DNA from: Halalkalicoccus paucihalophilus | GTDB lineage: Archaea > Halobacteriota > Halobacteria > Halobacteriales > Halalkalicoccaceae | NCBI RefSeq assembly: GCF_001593955.1 | Contig: NZ_LTAZ01000013.1 | Location: 124,001-188,000 of the forward strand | Direction of reading: 5' to 3' | DNA length: 64,000 nucleotides | Shown here: piece by piece, positions 61,476 through 64,000 of the stretch | How the letters are laid out: each line of letters begins with the position of its first letter | How positions within the stretch are numbered: the stretch's first letter is position 1 | The notes under the pieces: model-generated | Seen by the model: only the letters and a program-made list of their open reading frames with translations | Told to the model about the DNA's origin: nothing | Database searches by the model: none | Made by a program: the position numbers and the translations under genes

Positions 61476-62885
61476 ATGGACGCAGCTAACGATCAGCGCC
61501 TCATAGTAGTAGGATGTGGTATCGCAGGACTAAGCGCAGCCAACCGGGCGGTCGAACTCGGAATGGACGTTACTGTTCTGGAAAAATCCCCAAAAGAGAA
61601 GAGAGGTGGACATACATGGCACAGCGAATCGTTCCGGGTCGCCTCTACTGAGGCTGATCTAGAACAGTATGGGTACAAGTTCAACATTGACGACTATAGT
61701 CCAGACGACTTCTATGCCGACATCATGAGCCAGACGAATGGACGGGCCGACGATGAGCTGGCCCGGACGATTGTCGACGAAATCGGCCCAACCGTCGAGT
61801 GGCTCACCGAGCGCGGCGTCGAGTGGGATATGGAGCCGCTCAACTCCGGGTACACGGTCGCGCGGACGTTCTTTGATGGAGAACAGCTGGTGAGCGCGCT
61901 CGTTGAGGCGGCCGAGGACAAGGGCGCAACGTTCGAATACCGAACCGAGGCTCGCGAGCTTCTGTTCAAGGATGGCAAGGTGGCGGGACTGCGGGCACGA
62001 ACCGACGACGGGGACGTTGAATACGAGGCGGACGCTATCGTCGTTGCTGCCGGCGGGTACGAATCAAGCGAAGAGAAGCGGACCCGGTACTACGGTTCCG
62101 ACTACGATGCGATGAAGGTACGTGGCAGCCGGTACAACACCGGGGAGGGGATCGAGATGGTACTTGACGCAGGTGGCCGTGCGACCGGTCAGTGGGGCGG
62201 GGCACATATGGCGCTGATCGACAGCGAAGCACCTGACTACGAGGGCGGCGCAAACCGCGTCGACGGCTATCAGTACGGCCTGTTGATCAACAACGACGGC
62301 GAGCGATTCTTCGACGAGGGAGAGGACGCCCGCGCGCACACCTACGCCAAGCTCGGCCGGCTCATCTTCGAGGAGCCTGGCCACGAGGCGTACATCCTTA
62401 TCGACGACTCGCTCACCGAGCACATGCGCGCGACGGGGCCCGGCGACTGGGTCACCGGCGACACCGTCGAGAGCGTCCTCGAGGAGCTCGGCTGTGAATC
62501 GCCCACCGAGGGCGCCGAGACCGTCGAGGAGTTCAACGCGGCGACCGACCCCGGCGAGTTCGATCCCGACTCGCTCGACGGCAACCGAACCGAGGGACTC
62601 GACCTCGAGAAGACCAACTGGGCGCTCCCCCTCGAGGAGCCGCCGTATCACGGCTATCGCGTCACTGGCGGCATCACCTTCGGCTTCGGCGGCGCGGCGA
62701 CCGACGAGCGGGCGCGCGCGCTCGATACGATCGGTCGCCCCATCCCCGGGCTATATGTCGCGGGCAACACGACCGGTGGGCTCTTCTTCGACAACTACCC
62801 CGGCGGCACTGGCCTCGCGAACGGCGCCGTCTTCGGCCGGATCGCCGCCGAGGAGAGCGCGGAGTACGTGGAGGAAGGGCAATGA
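61476..62885 (+). CDS. TcuA-like FAD-dependent dehydrogenase (tricarballylate/fumarate-reductase family)
   Basis: 469 residues from ATG 61476 (GTG 61470 possible). FAD site [41 protein letters not shown]-terminal [20 protein letters not shown] with [18 protein letters not shown]. These are the marks of flavoproteins related to fumarate reductase. Within them TcuA oxidises tricarballylate to cis-aconitate. Coupled by ATGA overlap to a PrpF-like isomerase, and near TctCBA, so oxidation of an imported tricarboxylate fits well. Confidence 0.75.
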   Translation: MDAANDQRLIVVGCGIAGLSAANRAVELGMDVTVLEKSPKEKRGGHTWHSESFRVASTEADLEQYGYKFNIDDYSPDDFYADIMSQTNGRADDELARTIVDEIGPTVEWLTERGVEWDMEPLNSGYTVARTFFDGEQLVSALVEAAEDKGATFEYRTEARELLFKDGKVAGLRARTDDGDVEYEADAIVVAAGGYESSEEKRTRYYGSDYDAMKVRGSRYNTGEGIEMVLDAGGRATGQWGGAHMALIDSEAPDYEGGANRVDGYQYGLLINNDGERFFDEGEDARAHTYAKLGRLIFEEPGHEAYILIDDSLTEHMRATGPGDWVTGDTVESVLEELGCESPTEGAETVEEFNAATDPGEFDPDSLDGNRTEGLDLEKTNWALPLEEPPYHGYRVTGGITFGFGGAATDERARALDTIGRPIPGLYVAGNTTGGLFFDNYPGGTGLANGAVFGRIAAEESAEYVEEGQ

Positions 62886-64000
62886 TCGGGGATCAACGGG
62901 CACTCGAGTGTGCGATCGTCCGCGGTGGGACGAGCAAGGGCGTGTTTATCCGAGCTGAGGAGGTACCGGAAGAGGGTCGTGACGAGGCCATCCTATCGCT
63001 GTTCGGCAGCCCGGATGATCGACAGATCGACGGTCTGGGCGGGGCGACGTCGACGACCTCGAAGCTGATGCTCGTCGAGGCGTCCGACGACGAGGCTGCG
63101 GACGTCTCGTATACGTTCGGACAGGTGGCCATCGACGAGCCGGTGATCGACTACGGCGGCAACTGCGGAAACCTCACCTGTGCCATCGGCTCGTTCGCCA
63201 TCGACGAGGGGCTCGTCGACGTCGACCCCGAGGCCGACGTGGCGGACCTACGCCTTTACAACACCAACACCGACTCGTACATCGACCAGCACGTCCCGCT
63301 GACCGACGACGGCCGGGCGGCCTCGCGCGGCGACTTCAAGATCCACGGCGTCCCGGGGACCGGGGCCCGGATCGATACGTCCTTCCTCGAACCAGCGGGC
63401 GCCGTCACCGACGAGCTGTTCCCGCTCGGCGGGCCAACGATCGAGCGCGAGATCGACGGGGAGTTGCTCGAACTCAGCGTCGTCGACGTAACGACGCCGA
63501 TCGCGTTCGTGCGAGCAGCCGATATCGGACTCACAGCGACCGAAGGACAGGAGAAGATCGACAACGATCCGGAACTGCTCGAGCGTCTCGAACGGATCCG
63601 GGGGACGATCTGTGCGGAACTCGGCCTCGTCGACGACCTTGAGCGGGCCTCGGTGGAATCGCCAGGGTACCCGAAGCTCGTGTTCGTGGCCGAGCCGACG
63701 GACTACGAGACCCCCGAGGGCGATTCCGTACAGGCAGACGAGGTGAACCTCGTCGCCCGTTATATGAGCATGCAGAAGCTCCATCCGGTCTACGCGGTCA
63801 CCGGCGTTTCCTGTACCGCTGCGGCGGCGCTTCTCCCGGGGACCATTCCGAATGAGGTGGCTGCTCTCGAGGGCGAGACGGTGACGCTCGGTCATCCGAA
63901 GGGGACCATGTCCGCAACAGCGGACGTGAATGTGGAAACCGAGACAGTTGAGAGCGTCACGGTGTACCGAACACAGCGTCGTCTGATGGAAGGCACCGGT
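62882..64000 (+). CDS. PrpF/AcnD-accessory-type isomerase (aconitate or methylaconitate), partial
   Basis: At least 373 residues; it runs past the window end without a stop. It starts [20 protein letters not shown] with the PrpF signature (RGGTSKGVF), followed by [29 protein letters not shown], and [14 protein letters not shown]. The two-domain diaminopimelate-epimerase-like fold isomerises the double bond of 2-methylaconitate or trans/cis-aconitate. Its start overlaps the TcuA-like stop by 4 bp. An aconitate isomerase step after TcuA would let the product enter the citric acid cycle. Confidence 0.82.
   Translation, partial: MIGDQRALECAIVRGGTSKGVFIRAEEVPEEGRDEAILSLFGSPDDRQIDGLGGATSTTSKLMLVEASDDEAADVSYTFGQVAIDEPVIDYGGNCGNLTCAIGSFAIDEGLVDVDPEADVADLRLYNTNTDSYIDQHVPLTDDGRAASRGDFKIHGVPGTGARIDTSFLEPAGAVTDELFPLGGPTIEREIDGELLELSVVDVTTPIAFVRAADIGLTATEGQEKIDNDPELLERLERIRGTICAELGLVDDLERASVESPGYPKLVFVAEPTDYETPEGDSVQADEVNLVARYMSMQKLHPVYAVTGVSCTAAAALLPGTIPNEVAALEGETVTLGHPKGTMSATADVNVETETVESVTVYRTQRRLMEGTG

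Overview
The window is haloarchaeal DNA (class Halobacteria). The proteins are strongly acidic, and the genes include a gas-vesicle cluster, Tat lipoprotein binding proteins, HTH-10 and IclR-type regulators, an Gfo6-type sugar dehydrogenase and several halophile IS200/IS605 (TnpA/TnpB) elements. Many promoters have a TATA box about 25-30 nt before the start codon, as expected for leaderless archaeal transcripts. A plasmid-type ParA/partner locus, a toxin-antitoxin pair and many broken genes suggest a megaplasmid or a plasmid-derived, IS-rich part of a chromosome. The genus cannot be named from the sequence alone.

Layout, 1-20 kb: a truncated Tat-signal gene fused to an antisense winged-helix regulator; a 1.1-kb T-poor stretch without genes that carries seven copies of a 7-mer; an acetoacetyl-CoA-reductase-like SDR; a gas-vesicle gene set (gvpH, I, J, K, M on one side of a dead TnpB and gvpA on the other) that lacks the expected gvpF, G, L, N and O; a decayed IS605-type element with an unknown gene sandwiched between its DUF2080 gene and its broken tnpB; and a four-gene sulfation locus (sulfotransferase, small acidic protein, APS kinase fused to a nucleotidyltransferase, YqcI/YcgG protein). 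After that come regulators and debris, including a 67-bp repeat and a truncated vapB that duplicate sequences at 46-48 kb.

Layout, 20-43 kb: a sugar-acid region. It holds a fused FAD/Fe-S 2-hydroxyacid (glycolate or D-lactate type) dehydrogenase, a threonine synthase-like enzyme, a Gfo6-type sugar dehydrogenase, a GH31 alpha-xylosidase, an aldehyde dehydrogenase, a DapA-family keto-deoxy-sugar-acid aldolase or dehydratase, an ABC sugar importer (binding protein, two permeases, ATPase), an enolase-superfamily sugar-acid dehydratase and an IclR regulator. Together they fit uptake of alpha-xylosides, hydrolysis to xylose, and oxidation through xylonate and a 2-keto-3-deoxy acid. Between them lie remnants of a second iclR, an aldehyde dehydrogenase, a LarA-like protein, an Ldh2-type dehydrogenase and a D-2-hydroxyacid dehydrogenase.

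Layout, 43-50 kb: transposase debris, then the ParA/partner pair with a repeat-rich upstream region, a complete IS200/IS605 element (tnpA, small accessory gene, tnpB) inserted next to it, and a VapBC pair. Dead tnpB copies here and at 5 kb carry double-hairpin inserts with variable, self-complementary stems and conserved joints. This is the most unusual sequence feature in the window.

Layout, 50-64 kb: an SDR, an internally deleted icd, a D-2-hydroxyacid dehydrogenase with a universal stress protein, an SLC13-type anion transporter, a complete tripartite tricarboxylate transporter (TctC-TctB-TctA) with an M29-like metalloenzyme, a zinc alcohol dehydrogenase, a TcuA-like flavoprotein, and a PrpF-like isomerase that runs off the end. 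This resembles a tricarballylate/aconitate or similar carboxylate uptake and oxidation module.
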